Positions 34,515-46,159 of a stretch of DNA of 64,000 nucleotides are shown here, piece by piece; position 1 is the first letter of the stretch, and each line of letters opens with the position of its first letter. Where the stretch lies: positions 62,001-126,000 of the forward strand of contig JAPDOI010000426.1 in NCBI GenBank assembly GCA_029168955.1. The letters run 5' to 3'. Source of the stretch: Aplectana chamaeleonis (Eukaryota > Nematoda > Chromadorea > Rhabditida > Cosmocercidae). The translations under genes were made by a program, and so were the position numbers. The notes below the pieces were generated by a model that was given only the letters and a program-made list of their open reading frames with translations, had not been told where the DNA came from and searched no databases.

Positions 34515-34830
34515 GGCAGCACGTGTTGCTCAATTTTATCGCTGGAGCACGTTCTGCAAAGTAGTCCAGCGCCATCGTAGCAGCACACCGACACGCGACG
34601 CTGCCGGCACCCTGACATGGGTCAGCTCGACGAGCACCATCTGGGACCGCCAGCGGTTGGACGAGGTCTTCACCAGCTGGACGGGCCGAGCTCCCCAGAC
34701 TTGGATTATTGAAACCACAACGCTGACGACATCTGAGTCCCGCTCCAAGAGTGCGTCGTATGCTTTCCTTTCTTGACGAATCGTTTTGTCATCGAGTTGA
34801 ATGTTACCATGCACGCATTGAACGTCTTAC
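34515..34830. other. GC-rich stretch open on both strands
   Basis: The minus frame runs about 97 codons to TAA at 34536 (HGNIQLDDKTIRQERKAY, then LLERDSDVV). The plus frame is open to TGA at 34776 (DRQRLDEVFTSWTGRAPQTW). Both have coding-like composition and C/G third positions, in contrast to the AT-rich flanks. One is likely real, or both derive from a mobile element. No family is recognised and the strand is unresolved. Confidence 0.35.
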
Positions 34831-35231
34831 CCGTTTATGCACGTGCTGTAATTTGAAACACATTAGAAACACGCGCTTCCCCAGCAGAACGTTCCCTGTC
34901 TGTGCTCGAGATCGCCTTGTTCAAAACCGCCCTCTCTTTAAGTTTAATGCATATTCGCTACGCATTGAATGCGGCGATTGTCTGGTGGTTGAAACAGAGG
35001 TTTCGACCTTTTCCGGAGGAATATCTCATCCCATTTAAAGGCATTGTGTACTCGCAGAAAACCGTATATTATTTATTATGCCTTTGTGTAGCTTGGTCTC
35101 TGTAGTAAACGAAAATGTCGATGGGGCCCATGAAAAACTTTCATTTGTAAAGAAAAGTCAACCGGAACACATTGCAAATATGAATTTGATTTTCGAGCAA
35201 AATGGTTTTTGAAGTTTTTCTGGGTCTGGAG

Positions 35232-38200
35232 CAGGGATGTGCGGCAAACGATTTTGAAAAATCGGCAAACGGAAATCGACAAAATTTGTCCAAAAATGGC
35301 CGGCAAATGGCAATCGGCAATCGACAAACGGCAAAATAAAAAAAAATTTTTAAAAAATTGATGCAATTGTTCTAAAAGTAGCAGTAAAACTTCTTCTTTC
35401 TCATGCACATTTCGTATTTCGATAGCCAGATAAGAAATGGTTTTTGAATAGTGTATGGGCGACTGTCCTTGAACCTCGGCATTTTGTTCTAGTTCAATTA
35501 CACCACCAGGTTTTTCAATAATACCACAAGAAGTGCGTTGGTATAAAAAACCCTTATATAAAAAAACAGCACCGGAATGAGCATTCTATTGCACACTGGT
35601 AATAGGAATGTTGTTGTGAAAGGATAGTAAATTTTCGAGGTTCTCTAATGTCAACCTTTTTCGGAATATGTAGTAGTCATTCGATAGCTTCGTGTTTCAA
35701 GTTTATCGCACGAAATTCAGAGTATCGCGCAATCCACGTTAAGATGGTGAGCATTCGAAAGTAGTTCAAAAAAAAAGGAGGTCAGTGTGTCCCTACTCGA
35801 CGTTATTATTTTCTAACGAACGTGGCAGCCCTTCTCTTGTGGAAATTGCCGCTGCGACTCCCGCGATAAAGCCATACCGGCCCTACAGGCACCAGAGCTG
35901 TTCCGCGAAAGTGTCGCTGCGGCACCGCGATCGGTGGTTGAGCCTTTACAAAAATAGGACCAACTGAGAGTAACTCATATGAAATTAATCATGAGCCATA
36001 CTACAACTGGATGAGGCCTACAAAGAGAAATGCACACCTACGGTTGTTGGGTCCTTGGTCTGATAGAGAAACTTTCTCAGAGTTCTCGGCGTACTCGTTT
36101 CGTGTCTCACGGTGTGTTTACTATTTGACCGGAATTTTGATGAAAGATAATCAGCGTGGATAAGTACAACGAAAACGCACGTTTTCGACCAGTCTTCGAA
36201 CCGTTGCTGACACACTGCTCCATATTCTGCATCTCTCCACCTCCGACCTTTTAAATTTCTTCTGAACTGCGCGCTAACAACTCACATGGAATGGGGTAGT
36301 TTTTCCAGCTTTGCACGAATACGACTCCTGAAAAACCGCGCTTGTCTCAAACCACCTCCTTCCCAAACTGTACGCCACCCTTATTCCGAACTGATCATCG
36401 TCGACTCCCTCAATCCAGTTTATAATCAAGCAGCGAATTTAACCGAAGCGAATGTTCCCCACTACGTGTACACCCTCCCCACCCTTTTAACTCAGAACTC
36501 CAACTTTTAACTTGGTAGCATGTTTCTCAGCGTAATTGTGAGCATAATAGAAGATGGCGAAGTGCATAAGCCCACAAACTGCCAATGAAGTCCAACATCC
36601 TCTACACGGCGAGTTGAAAAATGTCTGAAAGAAATTGAGCTTCGAACCCTTTATGCCCTTTCCTGAAAACGTTTAGGGTGTTAATTCTTGTCTCGATGAA
36701 CCCTACATTAACACTTAAGAGACCGCCTGCTCCACGGCGAATTTCCACAGCCGACCGGTGCGCTCCACGGGTAATCATTTCCGTGGGTGACATGTGTGGA
36801 CACTCGGTCCGCTGGGAACCGTTTCGATTGGAGCAGGCTATCTTCCATGGTACACATCCATTGTTTCTTTTTCACACCACCCTCGGGTACAATGGGAGAA
36901 AGGCCATGATGGAGCCACAATCATTCACTTTCTTACGGACGTGGTGAGTTTCAAACTGGGAAGTTATTTAAACTTTACAGGAGCTTTGAAACACGACTTC
37001 TCGCAAATGTTCGGGCGTGTTAGAAACGAATTCAACGTTTTTTTCTTGACTTCTGGAATTTTTGTAGGTGACAGCAGATGGTTAGGGCTATACCGTGCGA
37101 AACCAACCTAAAAATATTAGAATTTTGAGAGATGGACGGAATTCGGATACAAGATGTTCTAATGAACCTCATAGCGAATTTTCGACGGCTTCAGAGACTT
37201 TGACCTGAAAAGTTGTCTGTTGTAACCGACGAAAATTCCATGAGATCTTCGGAAAGAGGAGTCAGATTTGGGATCAATACCCCAGCCCCACCTAAATGAC
37301 CACCTGGGCGAAGTCGCAACAAAACCTGAGACTTTTACCAACACATAACAAACGGAAAACGATAGCGATTTCAATGAAAACTGTAGGATTAACACCATTC
37401 ATTGTTTAGCACCTGCAAATGTACCCCGTAGCGAAGGTTCAGCAAATTCTGGAGCACTGAACCAACGGCAGGCTTTCAGCCCCATCCCGCCAAGTTACCC
37501 TCCACACGGAAAACTCAAATAATGTTGATCATTGGCTAGATTAACGCGGTAATTTCATTGAAAATCGAAAAATAAACAACAGATACTCGCGCAGAAAATC
37601 GGATAACCTTCGGGTTCAGGGCAGCAAAATTTTAAACATTGACCTACTACAGTTATCTCGATTAGTTGGAGCTCTGCTTCTCGAAAACCATTTAGACGAC
37701 ACCAGTTCTGTGATTAGCATCAGTCATACCCCTCTCACCAAAGTTTGGGAGAATTTCTTTTTGAACAAAGAAGCTCGAAAATTCGAAAAATGTCATTTCC
37801 GAAGATGCTGGTAAAATAACTAGGAAACCTCAAAATGCTTGACCACTGTGAATGTAAATAGGTTACATTATAAAGAACCTAACGGCATTCAATAAATACC
37901 CCATCTCCCGAAACTTTAAAATTATTGAATGTTGTATGTCGTGGGTGCGCAGTGTGGACACGCGGTCCTTTAAGTGTTAAAGGCAGTGTTCACGATAAAA
38001 TTCGTTCTTCTGTTATTCCGCTTATATGAAGACGCTCTCATGCTGATCTCAATGATGTCCCTGGAATCGTACAAGACCTCCTGGAAACGGAGTTATGGTC
38101 CCTCAAAATTCAGCAAAGGGAAGCATTGTGGACGAGTTTTCCTTAGCTTGTAACTACCGTTTTTGCAGCCGATGTGTGCGAGCTGACCTGAGTAAAGAGA

Positions 38201-38800
38201 GAAGTTGAGAATGAAGGGGAGAACGGGGCTTTCGACCGGAAACCATCGCTCATCTAACCACGATTTCAGGGCAACTGTTATAGGACGTGGGCGGAGTAGG
38301 CCAATGGGTTGGCTGGCCAGCGAGATTTTACCCTCAACCGTTTGTCGTGTACTTCCGTTCTTAGCTTTCTTGGAGGGACCCAAGGCTAACATTTTAGCCA
38401 AAAAACGTGCAACTTTTTCTTCGTGAACTCTGCCTTTAATTGATCGAGCACTCTGCAAGGAGAGGGTGGGAATTCGGTACTCTTCGAAACAAGAGGACCC
38501 ACACGAGCGCGACACTACAATACTAGCAATTGATTTACCATGACCGCACGGTAGATAACATCAACTGGCTAGAAGTTTCAAAGTACGTATAACCTGTCTC
38601 CCTACTTTCGAGACGATTGCTGCAAGGCTTATCAGGTTTACCATGCGCGTCCTAATCGCGGCGTTTGTTATCTGTTGCGCACTTTTTTGCCGAATTTTGT
38701 CGAAAAGTGAGAGGAAAAACGGCAAACGACAATCGACAAAAATCGTCCAAAAACGGCCGGCAAACGGCAACCGGCAAACGGCAATTGCCGCACATCCCTG
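35232..38800. mobile_element. 3.57-kb hAT-type element G
   Basis: The ends are CAGGGATGTGCGGCAA and TTGCCGCACATCCCTG, with a perfect 8-bp duplication GTCTGGAG at 35224-35231 and 38801-38808. Both subtermini carry clustered CGGCAAACGGCAATCGACAAA-type words, as expected for hAT transposase sites. The interior contains an M1 MITE (37981-38435) and a possible further inverted-repeat unit (TTAACACTTAA at about 36705 and 37970). An open segment at 36676-36945 ends in a donor, but its strand is unresolved. No hAT dimerisation domain was seen. Confidence 0.85.
37981..38435 (+). mobile_element. TTAA-flanked MITE M1/M3 (copy c), nested in G
   Basis: TTAA lies at 37977-37980 and 38436-38439. The left half matches M1 (GAATGAAGGGGAGAACGGGG). 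The right half from about 38270 matches inverted M3 (TAGGACGTGGGCGGAGTAGG). It is another chimera, the mirror of the one at 1443-1888. Confidence 0.75.
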
Positions 38801-38960
38801 GTCTGGAGGCCTCGTCACTGTCATTTTCGAAGTTTTTCTGCATATGGAGTTTGTCCTGGAACTGTTTTTCATGTTGTTTGACGGTCTTCTGAACATTTTA
38901 TGAAATAATGGTAGACGACTCCGTTGTGGTGTACCGGGTTCATTCATGAAATTGAGCCTA

Positions 38961-41063
38961 AAGAATGGAAATTGGTTTCTAGCGCGATCTGCCTACGTGC
39001 CTATAAAAACAACCGATTCCCGCCGAAGCGCAAAATCGCCGCGATCGATCGATATCGCTTTTTTTCACGCATGGCTGCGACGGAAGTTCGGTCCCGGCGT
39101 AGCCTGTTCTCTAGAGTAAGAGTGCATCGATTTTTTTACGTAATGAACCATTGAGAACTAAAACCGATCAGACACTCCTCCACCAGCTATGAAAGCCGGA
39201 ATTGGAGCCACATCAGGCATCTGAAAAATTCTCGCCTCGCTTTCAAATCTCTCTATTCATATCTATTCCAAGACTTATTCTACATCTCATTAGCTTTTAT
39301 TCGAGTCGCCATTGACTGTGCTCTTTATTTTTGGTTCCTGACAATGCATGTGACCCGACTCCTCACGTAAAAAAAATTGGTTCCTTCTCAGATGACGTTG
39401 TTCGGAATGCAAAGTACAGGTGCACTCTTTCGTTGTAATTGGTTTAATTGGAACAAGAGAATAGTGGCAGACGGAAGATGGATTTGGTTGGTACGCAGAA
39501 AAAGTGATTTATTCCGGATATCCCCATCCGCGATGAGGCCTTGGGAGATGTTTTCACTCGTGCACGCACTGGATTCTATATAGAGCCGGCGCACATTTAC
39601 CAAACCATTTTTAGACGTAGGATTCGAATAAGTCCAAGAATTTTTTCCTGATTTTCTCAAAAATCTGCTATGTGGGGGTCGATTAGAACGCTGTACACAA
39701 TTCGGGAGTTCGCCTCTCGATATTCTGAGGTTTACTGTGTGTAGCACTCGGTACAATGCCAATTATTCGGACGCACCTTTGCTAAATATATCGAAAATCA
39801 ACAACTGGATATCAATATTGTGCTCAGTGCCACACACAACCCCCACAACTGCGTTTTTGGCCGAATCTTGAAAATTTGGCTGGACCACTGTAACTTACGT
39901 ACTTACATAATGGGTATTTATTTATTTATTTATTTATTTATTTATTCATTGTACGCCGTTGCCGACGTGCTCAAAAATCACAAAGCAGTAAGTTAGAAAC
40001 ATGCAACCGAATACAAAAACAAATAAAAACACAAGTAAAAAATTTTGCGCAACGCTTCAACAGTGGACAACAGGAATGACATTGAACAGACCTCAGATTC
40101 ATGTCAGTTACTTTGAATCATCGCACTAGAATTTGCTCTGGAAATTTATCTAGCTTGAGCTATCGTGAGATGCAGGAAGTAGCGAAGAGTTGCGCTTGGC
40201 CTACAAGGAGAGCTCGATGAGAAGCTCTCTATACAAGCTCGATGAGAAGCTTTGAACCGGTGGTCCACAATCGGCAGCAATACCTCAGATTCATGACCGG
40301 ACCCCGAACATCCCCTTTGGGTAAATTTCAAGTCAGATTTGAAACGTTTTTCTTGAGCTCTCACAGAACCCCCCAATTGGTATGAGGTAGACGCTCAAAT
40401 CAGTGTAGGCTTCCCGACTCTTTGAGCTGGAACATATCTGAACGATCCCTGCTGTACTTCTTCAAAAGCGCGGAAGCCGAACTTATGCTTGGGCTCAGTA
40501 TCTTTAGTTAGCAATTTTTTAAATCAAATCTGTCCGCAATCCACAAAGATGTAGGGGGTGCAAATTGTCAAAAACACCTTCTAGGGCAACTATATAGAGG
40601 GCTTGGAGTCTTACTTATAGGGATTATAGTAAACGCAGACAGCTCCGAAGGGCTTGTTCGTGTTTCACGTCCGAAATATTTCTAGAAATGTGCATTTCTT
40701 TTGGGAGAACCTCCATCACTGAAATAAGTCAAATTCTGGTGGAGAAGAGATTAATTCCTCTATGGTCTGTATGGGAGCAGGAAGTCTGAGTTTCAGAGCC
40801 GACATAGTAATTATAGCTCTGACTGACACTCGTTCAATGACCCAGTAGCCAGCTTGAGGGCTGTTCATTTTCGAACCAATGTTTCAATTTTCCTGTCTGA
40901 ACCAAAATTTGCGGACACTTCTAAGCAGCCTGATGATTGTAGACTTGTTCGGTTCCAACCTTCATTTCATTCCATCACTTGCCCGATCCTCTGCTTCTAC
41001 ATCTTGATTCTTTGTCGTTTCCTGAACTCCACTCTTTAAATTGATATGTTTTTCCTATTTCAG
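38961..41063. other. no gene recognised; contains (ATTT)n
   Basis: The frames at 39377-39583 and 39388-39762 oppose each other and lack motifs. The last bases form the acceptor of the exon at 41064. Confidence 0.3.
39915..39946. repeat. (TATT)n microsatellite
   Basis: About eight TTTA units in direct succession, followed by TATTCATTGTACGCCG. Confidence 0.9.
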
Positions 41064-41430
41064 ATTCGACGGCGGGAGAGAAGCAATTCTTCATACACCT
41101 TTCCTGTGATTCCTCCAGATCTAGACGACGGTTGGGTCGAAAAGTAGGTTTTTTGAAAACAAGGAAGTGCAAATCTCCGTGCTGTCTCGTGCGGCTTCAG
41201 TTCAAATTCGTTCTCAAGCTGCTGGAAGAGACTCTCCAACAAGCAATTAGCTCGATCTCAAAGGTCACAGCCTCATTCTTAGAACCAAGCCTCTCAAAAT
41301 GCATTCTGTCCGTCGAGATTACCTCTCCAATTTTGATTGGCTCTTCTCGTGCATTCAGTCGGAGCAAAAGTGAATTGAACTTTCTTGCCGAATCAATCCG
41401 ACGCTGTACTATGTTACTAGACGTCTAGCA
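41061..41430 (-). other. antisense coding-like frame overlapping exon a and its intron
   Basis: From about 41430 the minus strand reads a charged peptide (NAREEPIKIGEV, then GSKNEAVTFEIEL). At about 41235-41245 the good reading shifts by one base to LESLFQQLENEFELKPHETA and ends in TGA at 41061-41063. The plus strand is also open here for 98 codons but is Ser/Leu/Phe-rich, as expected of an antisense shadow. It may be a second, frame-broken gene or transposon relic. Confidence 0.35.
41064..41143 (+). CDS. host gene candidate, exon a
   Basis: 80 nt between TTTTTCCTATTTCAG and GTAGGT, 26 codons plus 2 nt. The peptide ends FPVIPPDLDDGWVE. It joins in phase to the exon at 41688. The antisense frame through the same bases is also open (see 41061-41430), so the strand is not certain. 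No family is recognised. Confidence 0.45.
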
Positions 41431-41687
41431 ACTATTTTTCCGAAGTCAAAGTCTCTTTTCTAATCTAGAAAGTTTTATTCGAATATTGTTTGATCGCTTT
41501 TTGTTTTTTTTTGTGGCGGCGAGTATTTCACTCACTATAACACCAAAATAAAACTCTTGTTGAACTAAGTAGTATTTCTCACTGCAGAAGATCCGAACAT
41601 GAGATCCGCACTTTTCGAGCACTAATGGAAGTGTACTCTGTGCTGTTTTCTGATTTCTCCGTCCCAGACTTTCACTACAATTTTCAG

Positions 41688-41766
41688 CTCGAGTCCTCGC
41701 CCCTCACCTCATCCTACGCCAAGCACTGGTCGCAGTCCGCGACAGATTCGATTTCAAATTCCCGAG
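41688..41766 (+). CDS. host gene candidate, exon b
   Basis: 79 nt between ACTACAATTTTCAG and CCCGAG then GTAAGA. It takes 1 nt to complete the split codon from exon a, then reads exactly 26 codons that are proline- and serine-rich (SSPRPSPHPTPSTGRSP). It ends on a codon boundary, matching exon c. Confidence 0.5.
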
Positions 41767-41867
41767 GTAAGACTTTGAATGTAGCAGCGTTCAGGTTGAT
41801 CATGAGCCGTCTCTCATAAGTCTAAAACTAGCTACATACATCTAAGCACAGCACATCACGTAAAGGC

Positions 41868-42102
41868 TGTCCGACTAGAACTGTCCGTCCACGCGGTCTA
41901 CGTGCGTGTCGAGCTGTCATCACGAAGGCATTTTTCGGACCAGCCCTTCCACGACGAGGAATCAGCTGACGGGGATATTATCCTCGATTTGTCTGATATT
42001 GCCGCTAATCTAATCATAGTTCAGGAAAATACCTTCGCAACTACCGATCAACGCGCCCGCCGACCGCGTGGGCGGGCAGTTTCATTCGGAAACACTTTAG
42101 TT
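41868..42102 (+). mobile_element. MITE family M4 (copy b), inside the intron between exons b and c
   Basis: The ends pair CTGTCCGTCCACGCGGTCTA with GCCGACCGCGTGGGCGGGCA. It lies wholly within the 597-nt intron of the gene candidate, compatible with a tolerated intronic insertion. Confidence 0.7.
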
Positions 42103-42363
42103 GTACTGCGGAACGCCACTGCCACAATATCAGAAGGTGCTGCTTTCGCTCTTACGGTCGGGTTCGTTCCTCGCATAAGGCTGCTTATCAATCCCGGGTC
42201 GGAGAATCGGGACCAGATTCACATGGGAAGAAGAAAGCGCCGACTCGAGAGTTGGCTGGCCACCGCAAGTCACTGAATATACCTCTACGTTCACCAAGCC
42301 GAATGTGCCGCGCATCTCACTAGCGATTAAAGATGCCTAGTCTTTCTCTTTATTTTTGTATAG

Positions 42364-42479
42364 AGTCCATTGCTCGTGCCCTTTAAACAACCTAGCGTCT
42401 ACAACTTAGTTAAGGACTTAGTTTACTCCAGAGAAGTCGTAGAACGACCATTGAACGGCTTCTTTTTCATGTGGGTCCC
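42364..42479 (+). CDS. host gene candidate, exon c
   Basis: 116 nt between CTTTATTTTTGTATAG and GTCCC then GTAAGT. Only frame 1 is open: SPLLVPFKQPSVYNLVKDLV through GFFFMWVP plus 2 nt. A 46-nt segment of perfect nematode-intron form (GTAAGT...TCACAG) follows. Splicing there gives Asn-Ser-stop. Splicing instead to 42698 keeps the frame open. Just past that stop the same frame holds MMPIDVDVLVSGSSEAAIVG, which is coding-like, so a nonsense mutation is conceivable. Confidence 0.5.
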
Positions 42480-42697
42480 GTAAGTAGACAATTTCTGAGA
42501 TTGAATTCGTAATTGACAATCACAGAAACTCGTGATTACGCATGATGCCAATAGACGTCGACGTGCTGGTCAGTGGCAGCTCTGAAGCAGCTATTGTTGG
42601 GTTTCAACTAGGATTTGAAGGACTTAAGATCACCCTTTCAAATTAGACGACTCACAAAAGCGAGGTACCATAATACTGGCTTTTTTCCTGCCTCCAG

Positions 42698-42745
42698 GGC
42701 TGTCGATAAAATTTGGTGTACTTCAAAAACTCAAAGCTGGTTTGC
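42698..42745 (+). CDS. host gene candidate, alternative exon d
   Basis: 48 nt between TTTTTTCCTGCCTCCAG and GTAACC, in phase with exon c (1 nt, 15 codons, 2 nt). The peptide is AVDKIWCTSKTQSWF. The acceptor is strong and the donor is weaker. It is an alternative to the short-intron reading described for exon c. Confidence 0.35.
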
Positions 42746-42889
42746 GTAACCAACCGGGCGTTCGGTCACGTCAGAATGACCTTACTCTAGTGGATCGTGT
42801 AATCCGAAAGAGTACCGAAATTTCTGTTGTCTTTCAACGCTACATGCGTGCCCACGACAAGGCTATTTCTGTTTAAAGGGCAGTAACTG

Positions 42890-43375
42890 TGAGAGTTTTC
42901 ACCGAGAAATAGCCCACCGAGCTCCGCAGCGGCTCCTGGTGGGCTACTTCTCGATTATTTTGCGGCTTTTCGAGAAATAGCCAATAAATAACCGAGAAAT
43001 AACGAGAAGTAACCAAAAATAAGCGAAACAATGCCGGCACACCTACACGCGGTGCGACCGTCGCCGGCTCGTGAGCCGCCATCTGGGGCAGCCAGGCGTT
43101 GTGCGGGGCCTTTAGAGGCTGAGCGAGGTCCAAGTACTTGAAACTTGGGCAATTGAACCGACGGTGGTGTTGACATTTAAGTCATGCCCTTGGAATGCAT
43201 AGTATACTTCCCTGGAGTGCATTATTTCCCGAATATTTCTCGGCCATTCCGCGGCCAGCATTTTTTAGCGGCGCTTTCTCGGCTATTTGGCTGCAACCAT
43301 CTATTTCTCCGTTATTTCTGTACAAATACCCGCGAAGCAGGCACACCGCGGCTATTTCTCGGACAAAACTTCCAG
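42890..43375. repeat. inverted-repeat region with GAGAAATAGCC words
   Basis: CCGAGAAATAGCC (about 42901) faces GGCTATTTCTCGG (about 43351). Further GAGAAATA and GGCTATTT words lie inside near both ends. The arms are short and no TSD was found. Confidence 0.4.
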
Positions 43376-44252
43376 AGGACTCACTAAACGGGCCTCTTAC
43401 TTTGCCACCTTCTATCCCTCTACATCGTTTCATTCTCTCCCCTACTCAAATTTCAACCAAAGCTGATCACCATTAACAGTCTCGAACTTGTACGAAGAAT
43501 TATAACGTCTTCAATCTCATGACTTCCGCAAAAAAGGACCCAGAAAAAAGTTGTGCACTCCCAAGAATTTCTGCGTGCAGGTATATTATTTCCGGCAAAA
43601 AAAAAGTGTCAACATCCATGTAATTACAATAATTCTGTCCAGACTAGCCTTTCCTGATGTTTACTGGTGACAGCTCCATTTCATCTAAAATTTTGTAGTT
43701 GTTACCTGGCAACTTAGAAATAACTTGACGGAAAGTCATTTTTCTTACCGAGGAGTTCGGACCTAATAAATTGAAAAACTTTCTCTGGGTTCGCCATCGC
43801 GGACCGATAGTACAGTCCTGCCTCTTTCGAAACGCGATTCCCCAGACTTATAGCGTGCCCTTGCCAAAGCACTCCGCTCGCTCCGTCTCCGACCTCGCTG
43901 CCTCTCTGCCTCGCACCGCGCACGCTCGCCAAGGAACCACGGAATTTCCTTTTCTACACGGACTGTAGTTTTACGTCTAAGTCTTCAACACACTCTCTGC
44001 GTTGTCAAAAGAGACTTCAATTTCTGCAAAAGTCCGCGAAAGTTCTCCGAGAAAAATTGTTTCCAAAAAACTCGTGAGACTTCCTTCTTGAACTTTTGAT
44101 CCGGTGAGCTTTCGGTGCATGGCACCTTCGCCAGACCTGGTTGTTGTGACCGTGAGCCGCAACCACTAATAAACACTCTCTAGATTGTAAAATTCAGGTT
44201 TGCGCTCTCTCATGGCATGCGTAAACATCAGTTGAACAGTTTGGGTAGTCTA
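43376..44252. other. no gene recognised
   Basis: Only short opposed frames (43714-44176) without motifs. Confidence 0.3.
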
Positions 44253-44714
44253 TACTCTGTCCCAAACGAGATGGCAAGCGAAGAGTCCGCAAGAGTAGCG
44301 CTCGCTCTGCCTTTCTGACGTTTTTAGATGACGGTAACACATTGCGTGCGACACAGCATCTGTCTTACCGTTTTCAAGAATAGGATTCATTGACTGAATC
44401 ATCCTACCTGCCACGTTAATAAGGGTATCTACATAAAGAATGAGTATTACGGGTATTTTCAGCGAAAATAACGCAAAAAAAATGAATTACGCGGAAAAAA
44501 GTAATGAGATCGTGAAAAACTCGATGAATTCTGTTTTGGATAACGGTAAGACAGATGTGGGTAAGCGCGCGAGGGAACAGAGTAAATCTTGCTCCGGAAC
44601 CAGAAGATACGTGATTTGCGTGCGCGACGTCTTACCGTAATCCAAAAGCATCAGAGACGCGGGGGAAGCTGCTTCTCTGAACTCTTCGCTTGTCATCTTG
44701 TTTGGGACAGAGTA
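44253..44714. mobile_element. TA-flanked MITE of Tc1/mariner type
   Basis: Ends of about 34 bp start TACTCTGTCCCAAACGAGAT and are mirrored at 44681-44714 (ATCTTGTTTGGGACAGAGTA), with TA as the target. The interior contains a second inverted pair around CTTACCGT. Non-coding. Confidence 0.75.
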
Positions 44715-45884
44715 TATGTATCTACTATACATTGGATCCGAATCAAAAAAATTCGGATACTCGGATTTCGGATAACTCAAAAACCAAAGGCCGTGAATAT
44801 CCGACTCAAACGGATAGATTCAAAATAACAACATCGGATAATCCGATTCAGTCGGATAGGAAGGCTAAACGGATAGTCGGATTCTGGATCAATCCGAAAA
44901 TTACGTTTTCTCGGTGATTCGGAATTTGGATCACTCGGATTTCAGCGTTTTTTCGGTGAGTCGGAATCCGAATATCCGAGTCGGATATCCGGTCGGATAC
45001 AAGTTGGTACAAATACAAGATAGAAATTTTCCTCTTCGTCTCTCTAGCTACTCACGCACTTGCGGAGTTTAACTTCAGCGCCATACGATTTGCACGCCAT
45101 AGCCCCCAACTCCTCGTTTTCAGCAGCACGTGCTGCCAACGCTTGCTGGGTTTCGACCACTTCTCAACGGCAGATTGTGCTGCAGCTAGCCGCACCTGTC
45201 GCTGCCTACGAGGGGTTCAACTCGATGTCAGCCCCGTAGTGCGACCCCTCATTACATGTGTTGCTAGCAGCAGCACGTTATTCAAGTGACGAGAGTCTTT
45301 AAGACACCACCTCTTCCTACCGGAGCTAGAGTTGCGATCCTTGTAATGGCTCGCAGCAAGACGCCAACCTCGCAAAGGTACGCAACAAAGGCATGATCCT
45401 CGCCTCGGTCCACTATAAGAAATCTTTCCTCGTAATGCGCAGTAAGGACAACCCTTCGAGCGTCCTAACTTGGTATCCGGAAAATTGAGTACTTGAGATC
45501 ACCTTCGGGATCGGCCTCAAACGGACAACTGCTCTCTCAACAATGGTGGGTGCCTTATATATGTACCCGCAGCCGTCGTAGAACCCCGATCGCACTGGAA
45601 AAATCAGTCGAAGGTAGAAACTCGACATCACAGAGATCAGCAGCACTCTAGAAGAGGAGTTGCTCGAGCAGACATATTTTCGGCTCACTAGGAGAGCCTG
45701 CAGCAGCAGCACGTCTTCCTTTCATGCTTCAAATCTATTTGTACTCGGCTTGCTTGCAGTTTTAGACCGTCGCCCCACAGGTGCTTGAGGGAATAGATTG
45801 AGATCACAAGCTACAGAAGTACATCTGCATGCCATGAGCAGCCACGAAACCTACCATTTAATTATACTACAATTTTTAGTTCAC

Positions 45885-45971
45885 TTCCGTTTCCGCATTT
45901 CCGTTTCCGGCGATTTTCAGCCATTTTCTTCCGTTTCCGAAAGTCTTGAAAATGATTTCCGCACAGCCCTG
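45885..45971. mobile_element. isolated hAT-like terminus
   Basis: It ends CCGCACAGCCCTG at 45971 and is preceded by repeated TTCCGTTTCCG words, the same design as the ends of G. The other end was not found. Confidence 0.35.
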
Positions 45972-46159
45972 ATCATGAGTACCAATCCTCCACACCAAAT
46001 TTTTAAATACCCTTGAGTTCCTACCTAAACTTCTTCGAACAGGGTTGCCCGTTCGATCAATACACATGATTTTTGGAAGCCAATCGTGCCCTCAATGCGC
46101 CATATTCGCAAAAACAAATCAAACGAAGAGGATCAACGCCAACTAGGGGCAAGGCATAC

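Larger units (their letters stand above)
35050..38960 (+). repeat. copy of repeat R7 split by the hAT element
   Basis: The left half (about 35050-35231) and right half (38801-38960) are contiguous in the relative at 13320-13650, for example TTTTTGAAGTTTTTCTG then CTCGTCACTGTCATTTTCGAAG. The junction bears the duplicated GTCTGGAG. Confidence 0.7.

Noticed and set aside
36676..36945. Exon-like frame ending at GTGAGT inside element G
   Set aside because: Three frames across both strands are open, the acceptor is weak (AACGTTTAG), and part of it lies in a possible inverted-repeat end (TTAACACTTAA at 36705 and 37970). Not enough to call.
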